A DNA stretch of 64,000 nucleotides from Profundicola sp048268105. Its GTDB lineage: Bacteria; Bacteroidota; Bacteroidia; Flavobacteriales; Weeksellaceae. Numbering within the stretch: position 1 is the first letter of the stretch; every line of letters starts with the position of its first letter. The notes beneath the pieces are model-generated. The model was not told the DNA's origin. It did not search any database and saw only the letters and a program-made list of their open reading frames with translations. Of this stretch, positions 25,723 through 33,807 are shown piece by piece. The stretch spans positions 62,001 through 126,000 of the forward strand of contig JBLWWH010000002.1 of the NCBI GenBank assembly GCA_048268105.1, read 5' to 3'. A program made the translations under genes and the position numbers.

Positions 25723-26724
25723 TTAATCCAGAGCTGGTTTATTTTCTCTATTCGCTAATGTCCAAGCTGTGGCAAAAATTAATTTAGTTCGCTTGGTTAA
25801 CAATGGATAATTAATTTTATCGGCTGTATCCGAATCTTTGTGATAATCATCGTGTGTTCCGTTAAAATAGAAAATTACAGGAATTCCATTTTTTGCGAAA
25901 TTATAATGATCTGATCTGTAGTAGAATCTATTTGGATCGTTAGGATCGTCGAATCTATAGTCAAAATTCATTTTGAAGTGCTTATTGTTCACCTCATCAG
26001 AAACTTGTTTTAATTCCTTACTTAACATTTCTGATCCGATTAAATAAAGATAATCTTCATCATTTTTATGCTCATCATCCACTCTTCCAATCATGTCTAT
26101 ATTTAAATTAGTAATGGTATTCTCTAAAGCAAATAATGGATTTTCTGCATAATAATGAGATCCATATAAACCTTTTTCCTCACCTGTTACATGCAAAAAC
26201 ACAATCGTTCTACGAGGTTTAATTCCTTTATCAGAAGCTCTTTTGATTGCTTTGGCAATATTCATAATTGCGATTGTTCCGCTACCATCATCATCCGCTC
26301 CATTAAATATTTTACCATTATGAACACCCAAATGATCTAAGTGTGCCGAAAGTACAATTACCTCATCTGCTTTATCAGTTCCCGGCATATAAGCCACCAC
26401 ATTGTTGGCATCACCTGCCAATCTAGAGTAAGTTCCATTAGGGATTAATTGATAATAGTCTTGCGTACCTGGCGCAGCCGCAATGCCTAAATCTTTATAA
26501 AAATCACGAATATATTCTGTAGCTATATATTCATATTCTGTACCTGCTTCACGACCTTTGAATTCGTCGCTGGCATAGGTGTAAAGCATTTCTTTTATCT
26601 CGTCCTCTTCTATATACTGACTCAATTCATAAGCCTGTACGCTGGTGTCTTTGACTGCTACATTTTGTTGAGACTTGCAAGCAAATCCAAAAGATAAGGC
26701 AGCTAACATTATTAATTTATTCAT
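25723..26724 (-). CDS. M28 family zinc aminopeptidase, lipoprotein
   Basis: 333 residues from the ATG at 26724; the 18-codon extension of the frame is rejected because the lipoprotein signal MNKLIMLAALSFGFACKS starts here (Cys 16). Zinc ligands of the M28 family are visible: SAHLDHLG, NGADDDGSGT, VTGEEKGLYGS (catalytic Glu and ligand), INLDMIGR-like NLNIDMIGRVDD and SDHYNFAKNGIP. It should remove amino acids from peptides at the cell envelope. It follows the S46 peptidase by 78 bp, so the two may act in the same peptide-use pathway. Confidence 0.92.
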   Translation of the reverse strand: MNKLIMLAALSFGFACKSQQNVAVKDTSVQAYELSQYIEEDEIKEMLYTYASDEFKGREAGTEYEYIATEYIRDFYKDLGIAAAPGTQDYYQLIPNGTYSRLAGDANNVVAYMPGTDKADEVIVLSAHLDHLGVHNGKIFNGADDDGSGTIAIMNIAKAIKRASDKGIKPRRTIVFLHVTGEEKGLYGSHYYAENPLFALENTITNLNIDMIGRVDDEHKNDEDYLYLIGSEMLSKELKQVSDEVNNKHFKMNFDYRFDDPNDPNRFYYRSDHYNFAKNGIPVIFYFNGTHDDYHKDSDTADKINYPLLTKRTKLIFATAWTLANRENKPALD

Positions 26725-26802
26725 ATTGAAAGATTTTTGGCTTAAAACATAAATGAATTTCACCGGAATGAAATTCATTTATGTAAGTAGTTTTTTTTAT
26801 TA

Positions 26803-28932
26803 TTACTTAACTAAGGTCATCTCGTCGATTAAACGCTGAGCATTAGCATATTTATCTATGATGAACAAGATATAACGAGCATCTACCATGATATTTCTAC
26901 AGATTTCTGGATCATAGTTATAGTCACTCATTGTTCCTTCCCAAACTCTATCGAAGTTCAAACCGATTAGGTTACCATCAGCATCTAAAGCAGGGCTTCC
27001 AGAGTTTCCTCCTGTCGTGTGGTTAGTTGCTAAGAAGTTAACTGGAATTTCACCGTCTTGAGCATAATCCCCATAATCCTTGTTATTATATAACTCTATC
27101 AATTTGGCAGGAGCGTCGAACTCATAATCTCCAGGAACATATTTCTCCATTACTCCTTTTAAGGTAGAAGTTGGTGCATAATAAACGGCATCAGAAGGCT
27201 CATAGCCATTCACCTTACCGTAAGTCACACGTAAAGTAGAGTTAGCATCTGGGAAGAATTTAGTGTCATCCATAAATTCTAACTGAGCTTTCATATACGT
27301 TCTCATTTTGTTATTAATCTGAGCTTGAAGCTGGGATTGATTCTTAGTTACATTGTTTTCATAAGCATCTTTCACTTTTCCAATTTTAGAAACTAAAGCA
27401 TCAGATTTTAAAGATTTTAAGAAGTTTGCCTTATTAGAGAAAGTCTTCTTGGCATCTTTTGACAATGATTTTACTATAACAGAATTCTTAATGTCATCTG
27501 CCGTAATATTTACATCTTTAGGCTGAAAATCTTTTGGCATGTTTTCTTTGTACATGTCCCATAATGCTAAAGAAACCTCTTCATCAACCATGGCATTATA
27601 GTCTTTAAATAAACCCTCTAAATAGCCTTCAATTCTGCTGTAATAAGCATCAAAACCTTCTTTTTTCTCAAGTGCTAAAACATTGTTTAATAATAATGCA
27701 ACTCTAAAGGTTTCTGAATTTCTATAAATGGTCTCGTCGAAATAATCGCTTGCAAAGTTATAAGGCTCAATTAATTCATTTAATTTGTCTAAATCTGAAA
27801 CTAAACTTGGATATTCAACACATCTTTTGCTTTTTTCTGACATACATGCCTTGCGTACTCTTTCATTGAAGTCAGCTTCGTAAGCTTTCTTTTTAGCAAT
27901 AGCATTAGATTTTGCTAGACCTTGATTTTCACCAATCCATTTCTTATAATAGTTAGCTACTCTTGCATATTTAGAGGCATATTGAATTTTAATTTGAGGA
28001 TCACTCTTCATATGACCATCAATAATTTTCAATGCATTCTCTCTAATTTCAATTTTAGCTGGGTTTAATATAGTTGTAATTTGCTCGATAGAAGAAGCTG
28101 GCAAATACTCATCTGTCATACCTGGGAAACCAAATACAAAAGTGAAGTCACCTTCGTTAATTCCTCCTACATTCACCGGTAAGTAATGTTTTGGAGTGTA
28201 AGGAACGTTATCTTTTGAATATTCAGCTGGTTTGTTGTTTTTATCTGCATAAATTCTAAATACTGCAAAATCACCCGTGTGTCTTGGCCACATCCAGTTA
28301 TCTGTATCGCTACCGAATTTTCCGATGCTACTTGGAGGCGTCCCTACTAATCTCACATCTTTGTAAGTTTCTGTAATGAATAAGTAGTATTTATTACCTT
28401 TATAGAAAGGCTTAATCATTACATCCTGATAGGATTCTTTTACTGTATTGGCTGTGATGATATCGATATTATCTTTAATTCTTCCGTTTCTTGCAACCTC
28501 AGAATCTGTTGAACTAACTCCTTGTAATACTTTATCGGTAACCTCCCGGATATCTACAATAAAAGTTGCGTCTAAACCTGGATTTGGTAATTCTTTCTCA
28601 AAAGACTCAGCCCAAAAACCATCTTCTAAATAATTATTCTCTACCGTTGAGTGGGATTGAATTTGACCAAAACCACAATGATGATTAGTTAATAATAATC
28701 CTTTCGGAGAAATCACCTCTGAGGTACAACCACCACCAAAGTGAGCGATTGCATCTTTGATACTAGGTTGGGATGGGTCGAAAATATCTTGCGCAGAAAT
28801 ATTCATTCCCATTTCTTTCATTTCTTGTTCGTTTAATTCTGTTGGGATCCACATTCCTCCACCTTGCTGGGCGAATGTAAATACACTCAAGAATAACGCA
28901 ACAATGCTCAACTTCGAATACGTTGTCATCAT
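26803..28932 (-). CDS. S46 family dipeptidyl-peptidase, DPP11-like
   Basis: 709 residues with a signal peptide ending FTFAQ. S46 peptidases remove dipeptides from the N-terminus of oligopeptides in the periplasm. The catalytic triad regions are present: TNHHCGFGQIQSHS (His), DNWMWPRHTGDFAVF (Asp) and TTGGNSGSPALDADG (Ser). Just after the Ser the sequence is GLNFDRVWEG: Arg at this place, equivalent to Arg673 of DPP11 (Gly in DPP7), indicates preference for Asp/Glu at the penultimate position. This assignment is by motif only. Confidence 0.93.
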   Translation of the reverse strand: MMTTYSKLSIVALFLSVFTFAQQGGGMWIPTELNEQEMKEMGMNISAQDIFDPSQPSIKDAIAHFGGGCTSEVISPKGLLLTNHHCGFGQIQSHSTVENNYLEDGFWAESFEKELPNPGLDATFIVDIREVTDKVLQGVSSTDSEVARNGRIKDNIDIITANTVKESYQDVMIKPFYKGNKYYLFITETYKDVRLVGTPPSSIGKFGSDTDNWMWPRHTGDFAVFRIYADKNNKPAEYSKDNVPYTPKHYLPVNVGGINEGDFTFVFGFPGMTDEYLPASSIEQITTILNPAKIEIRENALKIIDGHMKSDPQIKIQYASKYARVANYYKKWIGENQGLAKSNAIAKKKAYEADFNERVRKACMSEKSKRCVEYPSLVSDLDKLNELIEPYNFASDYFDETIYRNSETFRVALLLNNVLALEKKEGFDAYYSRIEGYLEGLFKDYNAMVDEEVSLALWDMYKENMPKDFQPKDVNITADDIKNSVIVKSLSKDAKKTFSNKANFLKSLKSDALVSKIGKVKDAYENNVTKNQSQLQAQINNKMRTYMKAQLEFMDDTKFFPDANSTLRVTYGKVNGYEPSDAVYYAPTSTLKGVMEKYVPGDYEFDAPAKLIELYNNKDYGDYAQDGEIPVNFLATNHTTGGNSGSPALDADGNLIGLNFDRVWEGTMSDYNYDPEICRNIMVDARYILFIIDKYANAQRLIDEMTLVK

Positions 28933-29040
28933 AATTAATTCAATTTTGGTAAATATAATAAAGATTTTGTGATTGTTTTTGCTGTAAAATGTCCGAAAAT
29001 CAATTTTAACTTGCTTTAAAGACTTATTTTAAAGAAAAAA

Positions 29041-29078
29041 CCCACAAAGTTTAAATCTAAGGATTCAAATTTTGTGGG
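29041..29078 (-). terminator. Intrinsic terminator of the mutB-hydroxyacyl-CoA dehydrogenase operon
   Basis: 17-bp stem with two mismatches (CCCACAAAGTTTAAATC / GATTCAAATTTTGTGGG), 4-nt loop, followed on the minus strand by TTTTTTC; 20 bp past the stop. Confidence 0.88.
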
Positions 29079-29097
29079 CTAATGGAATTCAATGCTT

Positions 29098-29988
29098 TTA
29101 TTTAGCGAATTGTGAAGCTATTTTTTCTGCTTTTTTACTTTCAGAATAATCGTAGAATCCCTCTCCGGACTTCACGCCTTTCTTACCTGCCATTACCATA
29201 TTTACTAATAATGGACATGGAGCATATTTAGGGTTTTTGAATCCGTCGTACAATACGTTTAAAATAGACAGACAAACATCTAATCCAATAAAGTCCGCCA
29301 ACTGAAGTGGTCCCATTGGATGCGCCATACCTAATTTCATTACGGTGTCGATTTCCTCTACGCCTGCCACATCTTCGTATAAGCAATAAATTGCTTCGTT
29401 GATCATTGGCATTAAAATTCTATTAGCAACGAATCCTGGATAGTCGTTCACCTCCACTGGAACTTTGCCTAAGTTTTTAGACATCTCCATAATGCGCTTA
29501 GTTACCTCATCAGAAGTACTATAACCTCTAATCACCTCTACCAGTTTCATGATAGGCACTGGGTTCATAAAGTGCATTCCGATTACTTTATCCGCTCTAT
29601 TAGTTTGAGCAGCGATTTGTGTAATAGAAATTGAAGAAGTATTGGTTGCTAAAATAGATTTCTCTGGAGCTTTCTCATCTAATTCTCTAAAGATTTTCAT
29701 TTTCAAATCAACATTTTCAGTAGCTGCTTCTACAATTAAATCAGCTTCTTTAATCGCATCATCAATGGAAGTGAAAGTAGTGATGTTGGTTAAAGTAGAC
29801 TTTTTATCATCTTCAGTGATTCTTTCTTTTGCAACCATTCTATCTAGGTTTTTTCCTATGGTAGCAACTGCTTTATCTAAAGCGTCTTGTGATATATCTA
29901 CTAAATGTACGTTGAAATCTTTCTGAGCAAATACGTGAGCAATTCCATTGCCCATCGTACCTGCACCAATAACTGTGATATTCTTCAT
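29098..29988 (-). CDS. 3-hydroxyacyl-CoA (3-hydroxybutyryl-CoA) dehydrogenase
   Basis: 296 residues. NAD-dependent oxidation or reduction of 3-hydroxyacyl-CoA. Rossmann motif GAGTMGNGIAHVFAQ (8-22), TNTSSISITQIA, GMHFMNPVPIMKLVEVI and MAHPMGPLQLADFIGLD are the classical signature of the single-function family (Hbd/PaaH). It starts 29 bp after mutB and shares its terminator, so it is in one transcript with an acyl-CoA mutase. The natural pathway could be butyrate/acetoacetyl-CoA metabolism or branched-chain amino-acid breakdown. Confidence 0.93.
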   Translation of the reverse strand: MKNITVIGAGTMGNGIAHVFAQKDFNVHLVDISQDALDKAVATIGKNLDRMVAKERITEDDKKSTLTNITTFTSIDDAIKEADLIVEAATENVDLKMKIFRELDEKAPEKSILATNTSSISITQIAAQTNRADKVIGMHFMNPVPIMKLVEVIRGYSTSDEVTKRIMEMSKNLGKVPVEVNDYPGFVANRILMPMINEAIYCLYEDVAGVEEIDTVMKLGMAHPMGPLQLADFIGLDVCLSILNVLYDGFKNPKYAPCPLLVNMVMAGKKGVKSGEGFYDYSESKKAEKIASQFAK

Positions 29989-30017
29989 TTATATTTATTT
30001 TTATTCTTTCGTTTAAA

Positions 30018-32144
30018 TTATTTTTTTTTAGCTGATTGTAATTCTTCTAGAATCTTCATCGCACTGTGTGTTAAATTAGTTCCTGGTCCAAAGATAGCAT
30101 CTGCTCCATTGTTGTATAAGAAATCATAATCTTGTTGCGGGATTACTCCACCCACCACGATGTAGATGTCCCTGTTTCCAAGTTTTTCTAATTCTTTTAC
30201 CACCTCTGGAACTAAAGTTAAATGTCCAGCGGCTAAAGATGAAATTCCTAGTACATGAACATCATTTTCTATGGCTTGTTTTGCTACTTCTTTGGGTGTT
30301 TGGAACAATGGCGCTATGTCCACATCGAATCCCATATCTGCAAAACTAGTTGCTACGACTTTGGCTCCACGATCATGACCATCTTGTCCCATTTTGGCAA
30401 CCATAATTCTTGGTCTACGCCCTTCATTCTGCTCAAATTCATCCGCCATTTTTCTGGCTTTTTTAAAGCTATCTACATCCGCTGCTGCCGATGCATATAC
30501 GCCTTGAATTGATTGAATTTTGGCTTTGTGCCTTCCGAATGATTCTTCCATTGCATCTGAAATTTCTCCTAATGTTGCTCGCTCTCTTGCTGCTGTTACG
30601 CTTAAAGCTAAAAGATTTCCTTCTCCAGATTTAGCAGCTTTTTTAATCGCTTCTAAAGCTGCATCCACTTTATCCTGATTACGCGTGCTCCTTACTTGCT
30701 CTAATCTTTCGATTTGTTTTCTACGAACCTCTGAATTGTCAATAGATAAAATCTCGAACTGTTCTTGCTCTAAATTAGATTTAAAACCGTTGATACCCAC
30801 AATTATATCTTCTCCTGAATCTATATTAGCTTGTTTTCTGGCAGCTGCCTCTTCAATTCTCATTTTTGGAATTCCAGCTTCGATAGCTTTGGTCATTCCA
30901 CCTAATTCATTTACCTCTTGAATAAATTCCCATGCTTTTTCTGCGATTTCTTGAGTTAAATTCTCAATAATATGAGAACCTCCCATGGGGTCTACCGTTC
31001 GGGTAATTTGCGTTTCATTTTGAATAATCAACTGCGTATTTCTTGCGATACGCGCGGAGAAATCTGTTGGTAATGCAATCGCCTCGTCTAATGCGTTGGT
31101 ATGCAGAGATTGAGTTCCACCTAATGTTGCTGCTAATGCTTCAATGGCTGTTCTCGCTATGTTGTTATAAGGTTCTTGTTCTGTTAAACTCCAACCGCTT
31201 GTTTGGCAGTGGGTTCTCAGCATTAATGATTTTTTATTCTTAGGCTTAAATTCTGAAATTAATTTAGCCCAAAGCATTCTCGCGCCTCTTAATTTTGCCA
31301 CTTCTTGGTAGAAATTCATTCCGATCGCCCAGAAAAAAGATAATCTTGGCGCAAAATCATCAATATCTAATCCTGCTTCTAATCCAGTTTTCACATACTC
31401 ATATCCGTTGGCTAAGGTATATGCCATCTCTAAGGCTGGTGTTGCACCTGCTTCTTGCATATGATAACCTGAGATCGAGATCGAGTTGAATCTAGGAATA
31501 TGCTGTGTTGTATATTCAAAAATGTCTGATATAATTTTCATAGAAGGTTTTGGCGGATAGATATAGGTATTTCTCACCATAAATTCCTTCAAAATATCGT
31601 TTTGAATGGTTCCACTAAGTTGGTCTTGTGAAACACCTTGCTCTTCACCCGCTACAATATAAAATGCCAAAATTGGTAGCACTGCGCCATTCATGGTCAT
31701 AGAAACAGAAATCTTATCTAATGGAATTTGGTCGAAAAGAATTTTCATATCTTCCACAGAATCGATAGCCACTCCAGCTTTTCCTACATCTCCTCGTACG
31801 CGCTCGTTATCGGAATCATATCCACGGTGGGTAGCCAAGTCAAAAGCTACTGATAAACCTTTTTGTCCAGCAGCTAGGTTTCTTCTATAAAAAGCATTGG
31901 ACTCTTCTGCTGTAGAAAAACCTGCATATTGACGAATCGTCCAAGGTCTTTTTACATACATCGTGGTGTATGGCCCTCTTAAGAAAGGTGAAAATCCAGA
32001 AACAAATCTTTCACTTAGATCTGGGATATTTTCATAAGCATTTTGCACTTTTAAACCATCAAACTCCTGTGTTTGGACTTTAGGTTTTTCTCTAAGTATA
32101 TTAAGATCAAGTGAAATGCCTGAAAAATCTTTACGTTCTGACAT
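30018..32144 (-). CDS. mutB: Methylmalonyl-CoA mutase large subunit
   Basis: 708 residues from the ATG at 32144 (MSERKDFSGISLDL); the open frame continues 115 codons upstream through the palindromic element but with no family similarity. It interconverts methylmalonyl-CoA and succinyl-CoA with adenosylcobalamin. Seen: RQYAGFSTAEESNAFYRR, THCQTSGWSLTEQEPYNN, LGGTQSLHTNALDEA, and the C-terminal B12 domain with GQDGHDRGAKVVA, SSLAAGH and a GGVIP loop. The small subunit gene mutA, usually next to mutB, is not adjacent. Downstream, hydroxyacyl-CoA dehydrogenase follows by 29 bp. Confidence 0.96.
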   Translation of the reverse strand: MSERKDFSGISLDLNILREKPKVQTQEFDGLKVQNAYENIPDLSERFVSGFSPFLRGPYTTMYVKRPWTIRQYAGFSTAEESNAFYRRNLAAGQKGLSVAFDLATHRGYDSDNERVRGDVGKAGVAIDSVEDMKILFDQIPLDKISVSMTMNGAVLPILAFYIVAGEEQGVSQDQLSGTIQNDILKEFMVRNTYIYPPKPSMKIISDIFEYTTQHIPRFNSISISGYHMQEAGATPALEMAYTLANGYEYVKTGLEAGLDIDDFAPRLSFFWAIGMNFYQEVAKLRGARMLWAKLISEFKPKNKKSLMLRTHCQTSGWSLTEQEPYNNIARTAIEALAATLGGTQSLHTNALDEAIALPTDFSARIARNTQLIIQNETQITRTVDPMGGSHIIENLTQEIAEKAWEFIQEVNELGGMTKAIEAGIPKMRIEEAAARKQANIDSGEDIIVGINGFKSNLEQEQFEILSIDNSEVRRKQIERLEQVRSTRNQDKVDAALEAIKKAAKSGEGNLLALSVTAARERATLGEISDAMEESFGRHKAKIQSIQGVYASAAADVDSFKKARKMADEFEQNEGRRPRIMVAKMGQDGHDRGAKVVATSFADMGFDVDIAPLFQTPKEVAKQAIENDVHVLGISSLAAGHLTLVPEVVKELEKLGNRDIYIVVGGVIPQQDYDFLYNNGADAIFGPGTNLTHSAMKILEELQSAKKK

Positions 32145-32317
32145 AATGTAGAATTTATAATGTAAAAATAAGGTTTTTATTAAACTTAGGCTATTTTTAG
32201 GTATAGAAAGTCGGGAGAATAGGTAGGAACGAAGTTTTAATGGCAGAAAAAAATGTAAGGAGCTTTTGCTTGATAGATTTATTAGACTCGGAGCGCGAAA
32301 GCGATTGTACAGAAATC

Positions 32318-32413
32318 CTTTGGTTTGTGTGCTTCTACAAAAAACGAAGTGGAAAAGTGGCGTGCTTGCACAAACTATTTCCACGAGATTTTTTGTAAGC
32401 ACACAGGCCAAAG
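32318..32413. repeat. Long imperfect palindrome between odhB and mutB
   Basis: Nested arms pair in order: CTTTGG / CCAAAG, GTGTGCTT / AAGCACAC, ACAAAAAA / TTTTTTGT, GTGGAAA / TTTCCAC, with a GTGC/GCAC tip inside. A separate perfect hairpin TTTTCTGCAGGA (32432-32443) / TCCTGCAGAAAA (32469-32480) with T/A flanks follows. The 411-bp gap 32145-32555 has no gene. The string GCGCGAAAGCGATTGTA at 32292 resembles intergenic repeats I recall from other Flavobacteriia, so this is probably a dispersed non-autonomous element. Confidence 0.6.
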
Positions 32414-32493
32414 ATTGGCGGGAAAGCGCGGTTTTCTGCAGGAATTTTTTCTTCCACTGAAAAAAAAATCCTGCAGAAAATTCGCCCAAAAAA

Positions 32494-32527
32494 AAACTTT
32501 CAAGATGAATACACAGCTTGAAAGTTT
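32494..32527 (-). terminator. Intrinsic terminator of the odhA-odhB operon
   Basis: Perfect 11-bp stem AAACTTTCAAG / CTTGAAAGTTT, 12-nt loop, followed on the minus strand by nine T; 28 bp past the odhB stop. Confidence 0.85.
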
Positions 32528-32555
32528 AATTATTTTATATTAAAAAATTTATGCC

Positions 32556-33791
32556 TTATAGCTCTAATACACGTCTGATGCTAGCATCGTCTGTACCTCC
32601 CATCAATAATTCTGCTGGGTTTTCTAATGCTTCTTTAATTGTTACCAAGAATCCAACAGATTCTCTACCGTCGATGATTCTGTGGTCATAAGAAAGTGCA
32701 ACATACATGATAGGTGCAATTGAGATTCCTCCGTTTTTAACCACGGGACGCTCCACGATGTTGTGCATTCCTAAGATAGCAGATTGCGGTGGGTTGATAA
32801 TCGGTGTTGATAACATAGATCCGAATACGCCTCCATTGGTAATTGTAAAGGTTCCTCCTGTCATTTCGTCGATAGAAATTTTACCATCGCGTACTTTGAT
32901 AGCTAAATCTTTTATGTTTTGCTCAATACCTCTAAAAGTTAACATTTCAGCATTTCTAACTACGGGCACCATTAATCCTTTTGGACCTGATACGGCGATA
33001 GAAATATCCATGAAATCGTAAGTAACTTTGTAGTCTCCGTCGATCATTGCGTTCACCTCTGGGAATTCTTGCAATGCACGTACAACTGCTTTTGTGAAGA
33101 AAGACATAAAGCCTAATCCTACACCATGCTTAGCTTTGAATTCTTCTTTGTATTTATTTCTCAATTCGAAAATAGCAGACATATCGACCTCGTTGAAAGT
33201 AGTCAACATGGCAGTTTCGTTTTTAACAGAAACTAGTCTTTCTGCAATTGATCTCCTTAAACGAGACAATTTCTTGCGTTCCATTCCTCTATTTGCATAG
33301 GCTGGAGCCGTTCCCATAGAAGGAACAAAGCTTTCGGCATCTGCTTTGGTGATACGACCATCTTTGCCTGTACCCTTGATTTGAGCAGCGTCTATTTCTT
33401 TCTCTGCAATAATTTTCTTAGCCGCAGGAGATGCTGAACCAGTAGCATAAGACTTTGGATCTTCTTTAGGTGCTGCAGGTTTTGCAGGTTCTTCCTTAGG
33501 AGCTTCTTCTTTGGCTTTAGGTGCTTCTTTGTCGGTATCAGCAGGTTTTTCTGCGCTCATGTCGATAAGACAAACCACGCCACCTACGTTTACCACATCA
33601 CCTTCCTCTGCTTTAAGGGTAATAATGCCACTTTCTTCTGCAGGTAATTCTAGGGTAGCTTTGTCTGAATCTACCTCAGCAATTGGTTGGTCTTTCGTCA
33701 CATAATCTCCGTCTTCGACTAACCAAGTTGCAATTTCAACTTCTGTAATGGACTCTCCCGGTGAAGGGACTTTCATTTCTAGTACACTCAT
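32556..33791 (-). CDS. odhB: 2-oxoglutarate dehydrogenase E2, dihydrolipoyllysine succinyltransferase
   Basis: 411 residues. The E2 core of the 2-oxoglutarate dehydrogenase complex moves the succinyl group to CoA. An N-terminal lipoyl domain has its lipoylated Lys in EVDSDKATLELPA (about residue 43). An Ala/Pro/Lys-rich linker, a peripheral subunit-binding domain (SPAAKKIIAEKEID) and the catalytic domain follow; the active-site HxxxDG is in ALSYDHRIIDGRE. It starts 16 bp after odhA. The E3 gene (lpd) is elsewhere. Confidence 0.96.
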   Translation of the reverse strand: MSVLEMKVPSPGESITEVEIATWLVEDGDYVTKDQPIAEVDSDKATLELPAEESGIITLKAEEGDVVNVGGVVCLIDMSAEKPADTDKEAPKAKEEAPKEEPAKPAAPKEDPKSYATGSASPAAKKIIAEKEIDAAQIKGTGKDGRITKADAESFVPSMGTAPAYANRGMERKKLSRLRRSIAERLVSVKNETAMLTTFNEVDMSAIFELRNKYKEEFKAKHGVGLGFMSFFTKAVVRALQEFPEVNAMIDGDYKVTYDFMDISIAVSGPKGLMVPVVRNAEMLTFRGIEQNIKDLAIKVRDGKISIDEMTGGTFTITNGGVFGSMLSTPIINPPQSAILGMHNIVERPVVKNGGISIAPIMYVALSYDHRIIDGRESVGFLVTIKEALENPAELLMGGTDDASIRRVLEL

Positions 33792-33807
33792 ATTTTGATG
33801 TGGTTTT

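Noticed and set aside
32145..32489. N-terminal extension of mutB by 115 codons
   Set aside because: The extension goes through the palindromic repeat and has no mutase similarity; the family N-terminus starts at the ATG of 32144.
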